From Thermoplasmata archaeon (lineage in GTDB: Archaea; Thermoplasmatota; Thermoplasmata; Thermoplasmatales; Thermoplasmataceae), in assembly GCA_021846395.1 (NCBI GenBank), contig JAJZXB010000003.1, positions 1-64,000 on the forward strand: a stretch of 64,000 nucleotides of DNA, read 5' to 3'. Position numbers and translations under genes: made by a program. This document shows, one piece after another, positions 1-8,795 of this stretch (its first letter is position 1; the number at the start of each line of letters is the position of its first letter). The notes under the pieces are model-generated. The model was not told where the DNA came from. It was given only the letters and a program-made list of their open reading frames with translations, and searched no databases.

Positions 1-111
1 GTTAAAATAAAATATTTTGCCTTAACAGTTTCATACCAGCAATTAATCCAATCATCATTGTGCAAAAAGGACAACAATATGGTTATTAAGGTATTCACTT
101 ATAATTCAAAG

Positions 112-193
112 CGCGGGGAATGGGATTCGAACCCATGCTCTCATTTGAGAAACAGCTTAGCAGGCTGCCGCCGTACCACTGGGCCATCCCCGC
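112..193 (-). tRNA. tRNA-Ser (anticodon GCT)
   Basis: The reverse strand folds into a full cloverleaf. The acceptor stem pairs GCGGGGA with TCCCCGC, the anticodon stem GCAGC/GCTGT encloses loop CTGCTAA with anticodon GCT, and a long variable arm (TCTC...GAGA) is typical of class II serine tRNA. The T loop is TTCGAAT and the discriminator base is G, as expected for serine. There is no encoded CCA and no intron. Its 5' end lies one nucleotide after the stop codon of the small gene upstream, so the two are probably co-transcribed. Confidence 0.96.
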
Positions 194-194
194 A

Positions 195-356
195 TTATGC
201 AGGATATCTATCTTCAAGGTCATTGGCTATTTGCTCAAGTATTTCCTCAAAGCTTTCATTTTCCATGGTGACCATGTCCCCACTAGGTAATGTCATTCTA
301 ACATAATATACTTCCCCGTCTTTGGAAATTTCAATTTCTGCCAATTTTTCTCCCAT
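195..356 (-). CDS. 53-aa conserved-looking small protein directly upstream of tRNA-Ser
   Basis: This ATG-started 53-residue frame begins MGEKLAEIEISKDGEVYYVR and ends in TAA one base before the tRNA-Ser 5' end. The predicted layout is two short beta strands (IEI, VYYVRM) followed by one acidic amphipathic helix (roughly residues 32-50). It resembles the 52-residue product at 57015-57173 in length, in the order IE...G.Y..R...G, and in the acidic C-terminal helix, so the two may be paralogues. I do not recognise a named family. The in-frame polar/hydrophobic pattern and the tight spacing to the tRNA argue that it is a real gene. Confidence 0.6.
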   Translation of the reverse strand: MGEKLAEIEISKDGEVYYVRMTLPSGDMVTMENESFEEILEQIANDLEDRYPA

Positions 357-751
357 GACCCTATAATTATTAGGTATATATTATATTTTTTATTAACTTT
401 TTAAACATACATAACCATTTTTCCATATTATAGTGTATATTTTATTACATAACTGAGGGTTAAAATTAAATGAAGTTCGTCCGATAATGAAACTTGCGTT
501 AACTGTATAATTATCAGTAATTATCCTGTTTTTAATTACGGTAAAGTTTCTTTTTAATCTTCCTGTATATGAGTTCCTATACCAAAGGACAATATAATAA
601 AATATAGAATATAATTTCATATCAGTGTCAGGTATTTTATTTTATCAACAGTATATTTTTTGGCAATATTTCCGGCTCACAGGAATTAAATAAATTGCCA
701 AAAAGAAAAATATAAATATTAGAAGTTACTTTATAGAAAGGGGGTGTTAAT
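357..751. other. Gene-free AT-rich intergenic region
   Basis: About 395 bases without a convincing gene. A 75-codon open frame on the reverse strand (393-620) has no family signature and an implausible composition. The region contains a long inverted repeat (657-704) and, just after it, a TATA-like stretch (about 706-720) that probably serves the micropeptide gene starting at 752. Confidence 0.5.
657..704. promoter_or_regulatory. 11-bp perfect inverted repeat upstream of the micropeptide gene
   Basis: TTTTTGGCAAT (657-667) and ATTGCCAAAAA (694-704) are perfect reverse complements separated by 26 bases. The repeat sits immediately upstream of a TATA-like box and a gene with a strong ribosome binding site. 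It could be a transcription factor operator, an RNA hairpin, or the terminator of an unseen transcript. The sequence alone cannot separate these. Confidence 0.45.
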
Positions 752-820
752 ATGGTCAAATTCGTTAAATATTATGACGATGATGATGACGAGGAAGACG
801 ATGATGATGACGATTTCTAA
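752..820 (+). CDS. 22-aa micropeptide with a poly-aspartate tail
   Basis: An ATG is preceded by GGGGGTG (740-746), five bases upstream, one of the best Shine-Dalgarno matches in the window. It opens a 22-codon frame ending in TAA. The peptide has a short N-terminus (MVKFVKYY), then thirteen consecutive acidic residues (five Asp, two Glu, six Asp), then a terminal Phe. A TATA-like element lies about 35-45 bases upstream. The Asp codons alternate between GAT and GAC, so the run is not a pure trinucleotide repeat. Function is unknown; metal or cation binding is only a guess from the charge. It lies 32 bases before the flavoprotein gene and could be its leader or an independent gene. Confidence 0.55.
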   Translation: MVKFVKYYDDDDDEEDDDDDDF

Positions 821-852
821 AATGTATTTATATTGAGTATAAATGTTAAACA

Positions 853-2169
853 ATGAAAATCATTGTCATTGGCGGGGGTGCTGCAGGAATGTCAGCTGCC
901 TCCAAAATTAAAAGAGAAAATAAGGATTACAATGTAACCGTGATTGAGAAATCAGGATTTGTTTCTTATGCCGAGTGCGGTATGCCTTATTACCTTGCTG
1001 GTTTTTTTGATAAATATGAGGATTTATTGCATTATCCAATAAGCGAGTTTATTGAAAAAAGGGGAATAAATGTTTTAATAAATACTGAGGCAAAAGAAAT
1101 TGATGTTGAAAATAAAACTGTTAAAACAGAAGATAAAAACTTCCATTATGATAAACTGATACTTGCCACAGGTGCAACACCCCGAATTCCAGACAGTTTC
1201 AATAATTTTGTTTATTCCCTTCGCAGCATGAATGATGCTATTCGAATTAAATCAAAACTGGCTCTTTCAAAAAACATAACCATTGTGGGTGCAGGTGTTC
1301 TGGGAACAGAACTTTTTTCATTGCTTAAAGGCAAATACAAGGTGAAATTAATTTCCAAGCATGAAAGAATACTTCCATTTCTTGATGATGATATGGGGAA
1401 TGTTCTTAATGAAATTATTAAAAAATCAGATGTAGATATTGAATATAACTCAATTCCAGAGGATTTTACAGTGGATGGTAATGGAACCCTGATTAAAACG
1501 CATATTGGCAAACATCGCTCTGATCTTGTTATCTTTACAGCAGGCATATCCCCAGAGAATATTATTGCCAAAAATGCAGGAATAAAAATGAATGGACACA
1601 ATATGATTGTAACGGATGATTATTTACATACATCCCGGGATGATGTATTTGCCGCTGGAGATAATGTAACTTCAAAGAATATGGTTACAGGAAATAATGA
1701 CTATTTTCCCCTGGCACAGGTGGCTAATAAAATGGGAAGGACAATTGGCACTAATATTAATAAAGATCTGAGAAAATTTCCCGGTGCTCTTGGAACGACA
1801 ATTATAAATGTCTTTGGATTTCAGGTTGGGTATACTGGTTTAAATGAAAAAAAGGCGAGAACCCTGAATTATAATTTCGATACAGTTTTAATTCATGGCA
1901 AAAGCAAATCGAATTATTTAAATGGCAATGATGTTCATCTCAAAATATTATTTGACAGGAAAGATGGAAAATTGCTTGGTGCACAGATAATAGATAAGGA
2001 TAATGGTGCATGGCGCCTTAACACACTTGCAACCGCAATATCCGCAAAAATGGACCTATATGATATCGTTTATTCAGATCTTGGATATGAGCCTGAATAT
2101 GGCCCAGTATGGGATCCATTAATCATAGCATCGAGTTTGGGTCTAGATAAAATAAGTGAAATATCCTGA
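853..2169 (+). CDS. FAD/NAD(P)H disulfide oxidoreductase of the CoA-disulfide reductase / NADH oxidase family
   Basis: The product has 438 residues, the normal family length. An N-terminal FAD-binding GGGAAG motif (7-12) is followed by the active-site segment SYAECGMPYY with Cys42, the single redox cysteine of the CoA-disulfide reductase / Nox / Npsr group. A second Rossmann motif GAGVLGTE (146-153) binds NAD(P)H, FAAGD near residue 268 contacts FAD, and a dimerisation domain closes the protein. Such enzymes reduce CoA disulfide or persulfide, or oxidise NADH with oxygen or sulfur. The substrate cannot be decided here. It is cytoplasmic. The gene stands in the same direction as pheS but a 48-base gap separates them. 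Confidence 0.88.
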   Translation: MKIIVIGGGAAGMSAASKIKRENKDYNVTVIEKSGFVSYAECGMPYYLAGFFDKYEDLLHYPISEFIEKRGINVLINTEAKEIDVENKTVKTEDKNFHYDKLILATGATPRIPDSFNNFVYSLRSMNDAIRIKSKLALSKNITIVGAGVLGTELFSLLKGKYKVKLISKHERILPFLDDDMGNVLNEIIKKSDVDIEYNSIPEDFTVDGNGTLIKTHIGKHRSDLVIFTAGISPENIIAKNAGIKMNGHNMIVTDDYLHTSRDDVFAAGDNVTSKNMVTGNNDYFPLAQVANKMGRTIGTNINKDLRKFPGALGTTIINVFGFQVGYTGLNEKKARTLNYNFDTVLIHGKSKSNYLNGNDVHLKILFDRKDGKLLGAQIIDKDNGAWRLNTLATAISAKMDLYDIVYSDLGYEPEYGPVWDPLIIASSLGLDKISEIS

Positions 2170-2217
2170 AAGGATTAAAAATATAATATTTTAATATGAT
2201 AATCCAATATTCCTTTA

Positions 2218-3669
2218 ATGGAAATAAGTTACAATGAATACCTTGTTCTGGACTATATCAAAGATAAAAGAGATTTTGAGGAATATAAAATAAAAATAGA
2301 AAATCTGGACAGGAGAAACATTTCAAGTTCAATATCATATTTGAAATCGAAAGGCCTCATTAATGTAAAGGAATATACAAAAAAAACATATTATATTACA
2401 TCGGAAGCAGAAACTTATGTTTCCGGTTATTTTCCTGAAGAGATTCTGTATAATTTACTGAAAGCAAATAAAAGTTTAAGCGTAAAGGATGCGAAAGAGC
2501 ACTTGAAAGAACAGTTTAGCATCGCTATTGCAAACCTGTCAAAGTACGGAATAAAACCAAACAATGGTTACTTGAATTATTCCGAAAATAATATTGAAGA
2601 AATAATAAAAGAGGAGAGGGAGGCATTAAATTCAATTAAAAACCTCGAAAGCGTTGATAAAAGTATCCTTGAAAAACTGAAAAAAAGAGGACTTGTAAAG
2701 GAAAAAACAAATATTATTCGTGTGATAAACATAAATGATGAGGGTCTTAATTCATTAAATAACTTTCAAAATAATAATTATGCAGAGACCCTCACCTCAG
2801 AAATGATCAGCTCGGGAGAGTGGAAAAATAAAAAATTCAGGCCATATGATCTAAATATGAGAGTTGAGGAGATAAACGGTGCAGGATTACATCCCTTGAC
2901 ATACTTAATTGAGAAAATCAGAAATATATTTCTGAACATGGGCTTTACAGAAATGTATGGACATTTTATTGAATATACCGCATGGAATATGGATATGCTG
3001 TTTATTCCTCAGGATCATCCGGCTAGAGATTTGCAGGATACTTTCTATATAAATTCAGAAAATGAGATGGATTTTGAGAATCCAGAGATCTTAAATCTTA
3101 TTAAAAAAGTTCATGAAAAGGGATATAAAAAATATTCCGGGTGGAATTACAAATGGTCATTGAATGAGGGTAAAAAAACAATCATGAGGACACATACAAC
3201 AGTAAATACCGTCAGATATCTATATAATCACAGGGAATCCCCACAGTACATGTTTTCCATTGAAAAAGTATTCAGACATGAAAGCGTTGATTGGAAACAT
3301 CTGTCAGAACTGTATCAGATTGAGGGAGCAGTATATTCAAAAAATGCAAATCTGTCAACATTAAAATGGCTTATGCGTGAATTCTATTCAAGGCTCGGAT
3401 TCAAAGATATTAAGCTTTTGCCTTCATATTATCCCTATACCGAACCCAGCATGGATGTGATAGTAGACATTAACGGCAGAGAAGTTGAACTTGGAGGATC
3501 CGGTATTTTCAGGCCGGAGGTAACAGGGCCAATTGGGTTAAAATATCCTGTATTTGCGTTCGGACTTGGACTTGAAAGGCTTGCAATGATATATTATGGG
3601 CTTGATGATATAAGAGAGATATACAACAGTGATATAGACTGGCTAAAAAATTATAAAATAAAATTTTAA
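2218..3669 (+). CDS. pheS: Phenylalanyl-tRNA synthetase alpha subunit
   Basis: The 483-residue archaeal-type alpha subunit charges tRNA-Phe together with a beta subunit. Winged-helix repeats occupy roughly residues 1-200, followed by the class II catalytic core. Recognisable core segments are GLHPLTYLIEKIR, HPARDLQDTFY, the motif 2 region FRHESVDWKHLSELYQIEG, and motif 3 FAFGLGLERLAM, preceded by GGSGIFRPEVTGP of the Phe pocket. No pheT lies in the window, so the two subunits are not adjacent in this direction. The gene ends convergently with the MFS gene, overlapping it by four bases. Confidence 0.97.
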   Translation: MEISYNEYLVLDYIKDKRDFEEYKIKIENLDRRNISSSISYLKSKGLINVKEYTKKTYYITSEAETYVSGYFPEEILYNLLKANKSLSVKDAKEHLKEQFSIAIANLSKYGIKPNNGYLNYSENNIEEIIKEEREALNSIKNLESVDKSILEKLKKRGLVKEKTNIIRVININDEGLNSLNNFQNNNYAETLTSEMISSGEWKNKKFRPYDLNMRVEEINGAGLHPLTYLIEKIRNIFLNMGFTEMYGHFIEYTAWNMDMLFIPQDHPARDLQDTFYINSENEMDFENPEILNLIKKVHEKGYKKYSGWNYKWSLNEGKKTIMRTHTTVNTVRYLYNHRESPQYMFSIEKVFRHESVDWKHLSELYQIEGAVYSKNANLSTLKWLMREFYSRLGFKDIKLLPSYYPYTEPSMDVIVDINGREVELGGSGIFRPEVTGPIGLKYPVFAFGLGLERLAMIYYGLDDIREIYNSDIDWLKNYKIKF

Positions 3670-4895
3670 ACATTTTTATTTGATTCTGATTTTACCGATG
3701 TCCGCGAGGGCAGCAATGGCAACAATACAGCAGATAACACCGCAAATATGAGCATGTATACCATGGTGTTGTAGAGTGTTACGTGGATATATAATAAAAA
3801 TGTTACAAGGGCTATACCTGCTGAACCTCCAACAATGTTTCCAAAACTCCATATAAGTGCATTTGACTGTGTGGAAAATTCTGAGGGGATAACCTGGGCA
3901 ACAAAGCCCAAAAGTACGGGAAAACCACTGAATGCAGCAAATACATAAATCATGTATAACAGTGTTAACATATCAAATGACCTTACCAGCAGGAACAGCC
4001 CAAAAAATACTGTTGAGATAATTGTTGTTATAGCAATGGTGAATTTACCACCGTGTTTTCTTACCATGGATCCAAAATATGGCTGGCCAATAACAGCGCT
4101 TAAAAAGCTAATGAATGTAACATAGCCCATCAGTATTGTTGAGTGCAGTACATTATCAAGGTAATCTGGCACAAATGTGACTGTACCCATCAGAAACATG
4201 GATCGCACAAATACAATAAGCGTGAGTATATACAGAAATCTTGAATAGTCCCTAAATTCTGGCTTTTTCTCGGCCTTCCTGCCTTCTGTTGAATTCACAT
4301 TTCTGGTGCTGTACTTTTTTCTGCTAAAGAAGCTCAGGCCGCCTAGAATAATAAATGCGGAAGCTAGTGTATAAACCACAATTATGTAAATACCTTTAAC
4401 GTTTCCGAAAAAATCAATTGAATACACAAGCATAATTGGTATCAAGGACCTACCAAGACTGCCAAAAGAGCCATTGTAACCCATGGCAACAGGGGATCTT
4501 TCTTTTCCATATGTGAATGCCAGAATTGAAGCTCCTATTGGATGATAAAATGCTTGACCAACGCCAAGCATCACTGAGGCTATTAAAATTGTGTAATCAA
4601 TATATTTTATGAAAATAAAGGATAAACCAAACAGCATAACTGAGGATGCTTCGATAAATATTCCTGCGAAAATCAACAAACCATCATGATTTATTTTATC
4701 CGCCATTTTGCCTATCGGGGAACCGAGGAAACCGGATATTAGATTGTATATAACCGCCATTGTCCCCAGCAGTGGCAGGCTTACACCGGGAATCAGCCTA
4801 TAATATGCTATCAATGTTGGAAAGAGAAGAAAATTTCCATCATTGGTAAAATGACCAAGTGATGTGAAAATCAATGATCTGGTTGTATCTTTCAC
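3666..4895 (-). CDS. MFS transporter, fosmidomycin-resistance-like
   Basis: This 409-residue integral membrane protein has about twelve hydrophobic segments in two halves split by a basic loop (RKKYSTRNVNSTEGRKAEKK). The N-terminus SLGHFTNDGN and the segment GQAFYHPIGAS match the Fsr (fosmidomycin resistance) branch of the major facilitator superfamily, as does the loop GSPIGKMADK between helices 2 and 3. It is probably a proton-driven exporter; the substrate is unknown. It is convergent with pheS and upstream of polB on the same strand with a 60-base gap, so it may be read from its own promoter. Confidence 0.8.
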   Translation of the reverse strand: MKDTTRSLIFTSLGHFTNDGNFLLFPTLIAYYRLIPGVSLPLLGTMAVIYNLISGFLGSPIGKMADKINHDGLLIFAGIFIEASSVMLFGLSFIFIKYIDYTILIASVMLGVGQAFYHPIGASILAFTYGKERSPVAMGYNGSFGSLGRSLIPIMLVYSIDFFGNVKGIYIIVVYTLASAFIILGGLSFFSRKKYSTRNVNSTEGRKAEKKPEFRDYSRFLYILTLIVFVRSMFLMGTVTFVPDYLDNVLHSTILMGYVTFISFLSAVIGQPYFGSMVRKHGGKFTIAITTIISTVFFGLFLLVRSFDMLTLLYMIYVFAAFSGFPVLLGFVAQVIPSEFSTQSNALIWSFGNIVGGSAGIALVTFLLYIHVTLYNTMVYMLIFAVLSAVLLPLLPSRTSVKSESNKNV

Positions 4896-4955
4896 ACATA
4901 AGTAATTTATCCACAGTATTTAAATTGTCTCATTCATAAAAGGTTTATTTGTAAA

Positions 4956-7292
4956 TTATTTAAAATAATCCTCAATATTTTTGGAGTTCCTGTTTTGTTC
5001 ACTTTTAAACTCGGTTATTTTGCTTTGTGGATTTTTAAATACTTTTATCTCATTATTCAGACTTTCCAGTACCCTGTTCAATGTTTCCTGCAGTCTTTTT
5101 GAATAATATTCAAAATCCGGTGTGTAATTAAAATGTTCACCATCAATAAAGGGTTCCACATCCTGAGGTGTTTTACTGGCATCTGTCACAATCCATGACA
5201 CTTTCATTCCGGGAATAAAGGTTTCACCCCTTGAAATCATTTTCTTTGCTGCATTGACATTCGCCATTGACCGTGCATTTTTATATGTGTCGAAATCCTT
5301 AACGCTTCTGGAGATAACAAGCTTTTCATAGTCCACATCACCGTTTGATACTTTTTTTACAAGCTCTTCAGCATATTTCTTAGCGCCATCCACATTTCTA
5401 TCCAGTATTAAATCAAATACGTTTGAAAGTGCCTCACTTTGAAGGTCAAAAGAATCGGTTCTTCTTGTTTCATATCCTCTTACTAGAATTTCGCCCTTTC
5501 TATCAGAGGGATATTCAATTTTTCCAGCATATCTTTTTTTGGCCCCGTGTGAAAACAATGGATTCATAATCTTTTCAAATTCAAGGATCAGATTATTTTC
5601 ACTTGAAATTTCTGAACTCAATTTATTTCCAAAATTTACCGCTTCATCTATTGTTTTTTTGTTTGACTTAATGAATATGGAATCTGTATCGCCATAGATA
5701 ACTGTGATGCCCTTATCTTCCATGTCCTTAATAATGGATTTTATTGTTTGCCTTGCATACGCAGTTATCGCACTGCTTATTTCCCTATTTGTAAATCTGT
5801 AAAATGAAGTTCCCAAAACACCATAAAATGTATTCATCAAAACTTTTATTGCCTCCTGAAGACCATTTAAATATTCATAGTTTTCACTATCATTTTTCAT
5901 TTGTTTTTTAACTTCATCACGATTTTTCATCAGTTCTTCTAAAATTTCTGGAATGAGTCCCTTTTTAACATCCGCTGTTAAAAATTTTGCCCCATTTGGT
6001 GCTGTAATTTTACCATTCTGACTCAGCGTTGTAAAGCAAATATTATATTTTATAATCATTGATGGGTACATGCTTTTAAAATCAAGCACAACAACCATAT
6101 CATACAGTCCTGGTTCTATTGTGTGAACATAACCTCCCTCATATGTTTCGGATGATGCCCCCCTTGCATTCATTGGTACTGCTATATTCATTCTGTCAGC
6201 GCGCCTTATTAAAATAGAGTCAACATACGTACTGGTTCCACCGTTGGATACATCATCCAGTGGCAAAAGGGAAACTGTGGACATGTATAAATTTCTATCC
6301 ATTATCCTTGTTTTCTGGAATATTGCCAACGCAAGATAAGCATCCTTTATACAGTATTTAATGACCTCTTCCCTTCTATTCCTCCATTCTGCCTCAATGT
6401 TTAGCCTATCTACGTTTTCCTTTCCCTCATTTAAAAGCATCTGGGATACGTAATTTAAGCTTTCATGTTTTGGATGTATTACCTTTTTTACATCCCACCA
6501 TGCATCATCTATAACCCTTCCATGAAGCCTCCAGAACTGGCCCATAATTCTTTTTGGTGGCAGATAATCCCTTCCAATTTTAAATGCTATATGAAATTTT
6601 CTCATGCGTTCTTCAAGCAGGGGAAGATCGTATCCATCAATGTTGTATCCAGTTATAATATCGGGGTCCTTTTCCTGTATGAGAGTGTTAAAATTTTCAA
6701 GAATGCTTTTTTCGTCTCCTGTTATAGACCCATTTTCAGTTTTGTTTTTAAAAAATATTGAATAGCCTATTACCAGTATTTCCTTTGTCTGTATTGAGTT
6801 TTCTATATCAAATGAAAACACCTTTAAATCCGGGTTGAATGATTTTGAATTTTTTATTTTGTTTATTTTAATCACAATGTCAGTGGTATAATTATTATCT
6901 TCCTCCACAAGCTCATCCCCCTCAATTTCAACAGAGGGACCCAAATCAAAATCATATAAAAACCTGTGATGGAATGGTATATCAGCAGATAAGGCTTCAC
7001 AATCACATATTTTTCTTATTTCTGGAACCTTCCATGGTGATTTTATGTAAATTCTCTTAACATTTTTATTTTCTCCATCAAGAAAAAGTAATTTATCTTC
7101 CATTTTTAAAAACTCAGGGGTTTCCATTATTTTCTTCATGCATTTGTCATCTGGCTCAACATAATCAAAATAAGGCCCAAATCCAAAATAAAGTGCGGTT
7201 ACCGACTTTCCATCAGAGCATCTTCCGAAAAGTTCCACTGTAACATCGTTCTGCCTATATGAGGCAGTTATCAGTCTCATTATTATTTTCAT
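4956..7292 (-). CDS. polB: Family-B DNA polymerase with 3'-5' exonuclease
   Basis: The product has 778 residues. The exonuclease motifs are present: FDIE (161-164, Exo I), GYNIDGYD (216-223, Exo II) and YCIKD (313-317, Exo III). The polymerase motifs follow: DFKSMYPS (404-411, motif A), K...NTFYG (483-491, motif B) and YGDTDS (533-538, motif C), then KKRYAGK. The last residues, SKNIEDYF, fit a PCNA-interacting box with Ser in place of the usual Gln. All catalytic aspartates are present, so this is a working replicative or repair polymerase. A second ATG at codon 5 is an alternative start. Confidence 0.97.
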   Translation of the reverse strand: MKIIMRLITASYRQNDVTVELFGRCSDGKSVTALYFGFGPYFDYVEPDDKCMKKIMETPEFLKMEDKLLFLDGENKNVKRIYIKSPWKVPEIRKICDCEALSADIPFHHRFLYDFDLGPSVEIEGDELVEEDNNYTTDIVIKINKIKNSKSFNPDLKVFSFDIENSIQTKEILVIGYSIFFKNKTENGSITGDEKSILENFNTLIQEKDPDIITGYNIDGYDLPLLEERMRKFHIAFKIGRDYLPPKRIMGQFWRLHGRVIDDAWWDVKKVIHPKHESLNYVSQMLLNEGKENVDRLNIEAEWRNRREEVIKYCIKDAYLALAIFQKTRIMDRNLYMSTVSLLPLDDVSNGGTSTYVDSILIRRADRMNIAVPMNARGASSETYEGGYVHTIEPGLYDMVVVLDFKSMYPSMIIKYNICFTTLSQNGKITAPNGAKFLTADVKKGLIPEILEELMKNRDEVKKQMKNDSENYEYLNGLQEAIKVLMNTFYGVLGTSFYRFTNREISSAITAYARQTIKSIIKDMEDKGITVIYGDTDSIFIKSNKKTIDEAVNFGNKLSSEISSENNLILEFEKIMNPLFSHGAKKRYAGKIEYPSDRKGEILVRGYETRRTDSFDLQSEALSNVFDLILDRNVDGAKKYAEELVKKVSNGDVDYEKLVISRSVKDFDTYKNARSMANVNAAKKMISRGETFIPGMKVSWIVTDASKTPQDVEPFIDGEHFNYTPDFEYYSKRLQETLNRVLESLNNEIKVFKNPQSKITEFKSEQNRNSKNIEDYFK

Positions 7293-7684
7293 TTATTCCA
7301 TATATATGGAAATAAAATATATAGTTTAGTGATAATCTCTTGCATTGGATGTTGCACCTGTTTCTACACCCGAAGTTTTTCCTGTGTTATGGCCAGATAT
7401 CCTATGTTGCCCATTCCACTATTTATGTTAATGGAAGCTCTTCGGGCATATATTAATATTAATTTCTTAAAAATAATTTAAAGCACAAAGACCACTGGGC
7501 TTGCCATGTGGAAGAGTTGTGAGGGTCTGTATTTTCCACGTGTATACGCAAGCTTTTTGGTTGATATGGGAAGTTTCGCAGCTTTAACATGAGGTAATTA
7601 ATTGACGCTTTCAAGTTTGTTATATAGTGAGTTGATATGAAAATATTTGATCTGCTTAGATTCAAGGTATTATCTCTACTTATG
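7293..7684. other. Intergenic region with decayed coding sequence
   Basis: About 390 bases between polB and nadM. An 80-codon reverse frame (7459-7701) overlaps the end of nadM and has no family signature, so I do not call it a gene. Closer to polB there is a fragment resembling the C-terminal tail of a TnpB-type transposase (see 7326-7418). The rest is AT-rich. Confidence 0.4.
7326..7418 (-). pseudogene. Possible relic of a TnpB-type transposase C-terminus
   Basis: The reverse strand reads WNGQHRISGHNTGKTSGVET and, after ten more codons, a stop. The order G-H-x(n)-G-V-E-T-x-A-T-S resembles the extreme C-terminal tail found after the zinc-finger and RuvC part of many IS200/IS605 TnpB proteins. 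No start, zinc finger or catalytic residues are in frame upstream. The call rests on this short similarity alone and may be wrong. Confidence 0.3.
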
Positions 7685-8203
7685 CTAAATCGGATCTTCA
7701 TCCGTCTTTGACAAATCCCTTATTCTATTGATACCATCCAGATCCATAATTATCTGGGAGACTGTATCTGGAACGTCATTATACCAGTCAAGTCCGCTGA
7801 CCATTTTGTTTCTTATTTTTGTACCTGTCCACGCTTCACGATTTATCATTGGCAGACTTTTTACATCATAACTCTTTTCATGAAACAGCCTCTTTACAAG
7901 GGGGTTATTACTGTAAACCCTTCTAAATGGAGGCGTCAGTGATTCGACATGTGCAACCCACATTGGATTTGAATTTACATCTTCTATGGGAACTATATAA
8001 AAATTGTTTATGTTATTTGTTTCAAGTGTATTTGAGATCATTAAATATCTTTCCCCTGCAGTAAATGGATCCTTTAATGTGTGAGAAAACTGTGCACTTC
8101 CAATGCCTATTATTACATAGTCATTTTCCGAAAGTATTTTTTTGATGATTTCCATGTGCCCTTTATGGAATGGTTGAAACCTTCCTATTATAAATGCCCT
8201 CAT
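7685..8203 (-). CDS. nadM: Nicotinamide-nucleotide adenylyltransferase, archaeal type
   Basis: The 172-residue protein joins ATP and nicotinamide (or nicotinate) mononucleotide to make NAD(H) precursors. The nucleotidyltransferase signature [10 protein letters not shown] (7-16) carries the HxGH-type motif. The segment [10 protein letters not shown] and the C-terminal TGTKIRNKM (the ISSTKIR-like phosphate-binding motif) fit archaeal NMNAT, as does the length. With the nicotinamidase/nicotinate phosphoribosyltransferase pair at 60.2-61.9 kb it completes a salvage route to NAD in this window. Confidence 0.95.
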   Translation of the reverse strand: MRAFIIGRFQPFHKGHMEIIKKILSENDYVIIGIGSAQFSHTLKDPFTAGERYLMISNTLETNNINNFYIVPIEDVNSNPMWVAHVESLTPPFRRVYSNNPLVKRLFHEKSYDVKSLPMINREAWTGTKIRNKMVSGLDWYNDVPDTVSQIIMDLDGINRIRDLSKTDEDPI

Positions 8204-8360
8204 TTATACTTAATATTGATAATGTAAATAAATTTTTATAAAATTAGAATTTGTCAAGTTTTGGTTGACTTTTATTATTGGAATTATATCCAATTTCCTT
8301 TTCACTGTATTCTGAATTAAAAGCTGGCAATGCCTAAAATTAAATGGAAAATTTTTAAGG

Positions 8361-8795
8361 CTATTTTAAATTCATGCCGGAACTGTTTTGATAATTCCCT
8401 GACCTATTTTCATAGTTTTTTTCCGGTGTGTTTATTTGATAGAATACTATCTGTGCAATTTTTTCGTATTTTTTGAAGGCAATGTCGTCACCTGCATTGT
8501 AAAACGTAAGTGTTAAATTTCCTTTAAAACCTGCGTCAACAAATCCGAATGACGAAAAAATACCCTTTCTCGAATATCTGGATTTAATAAAAAGTGAACC
8601 TGTAATATTGTCAGGCAAATTTAATTTTTCATATGTTGAGACGAAAAATACATGATTTGACATTATTTTATTTCCAGGTTTAATATCTTCGATTCTAAGG
8701 TCATATCCATTTGGAGTTAATGATAACTCATCATAGTTTTCCGATATTATCTGTTTTTTCTCCACATAACTTTTAATTTCAATATCATTTAACAT
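8361..8795 (-). CDS. dCTP deaminase/dUTPase family protein, probably dUTPase
   Basis: This 144-residue trimeric dUTPase-fold protein has the family signatures KSRYSRKG (71-78, the R-S-x-x-R-x-G nucleotide-binding motif) and VDAGFKGNLTL (86-96). In dCTP deaminases the second part of this stretch carries a catalytic Glu (LEFYN in E. coli Dcd, Glu138). Here the aligned residue is Thr97 (LTFYN). Without it, deamination of dCTP is unlikely, and hydrolysis of dUTP to dUMP is the more probable activity. The start overlaps the end of the NCS1 permease gene by eleven bases, implying co-transcription and a shared pyrimidine theme. Confidence 0.8.
   Translation of the reverse strand: MLNDIEIKSYVEKKQIISENYDELSLTPNGYDLRIEDIKPGNKIMSNHVFFVSTYEKLNLPDNITGSLFIKSRYSRKGIFSSFGFVDAGFKGNLTLTFYNAGDDIAFKKYEKIAQIVFYQINTPEKNYENRSGNYQNSSGMNLK

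Noticed and set aside
393-620. 75-codon reverse frame between tRNA-Ser region and the inverted repeat
   Set aside because: Very AT-rich, Tyr/Asn/Ile-rich translation with no family pattern and no ribosome binding site or promoter fit.
7459-7701. 80-codon reverse frame next to nadM
   Set aside because: Overlaps the end of nadM, has no recognised motif, and lies in a region with other decayed sequence; not supported as a gene.
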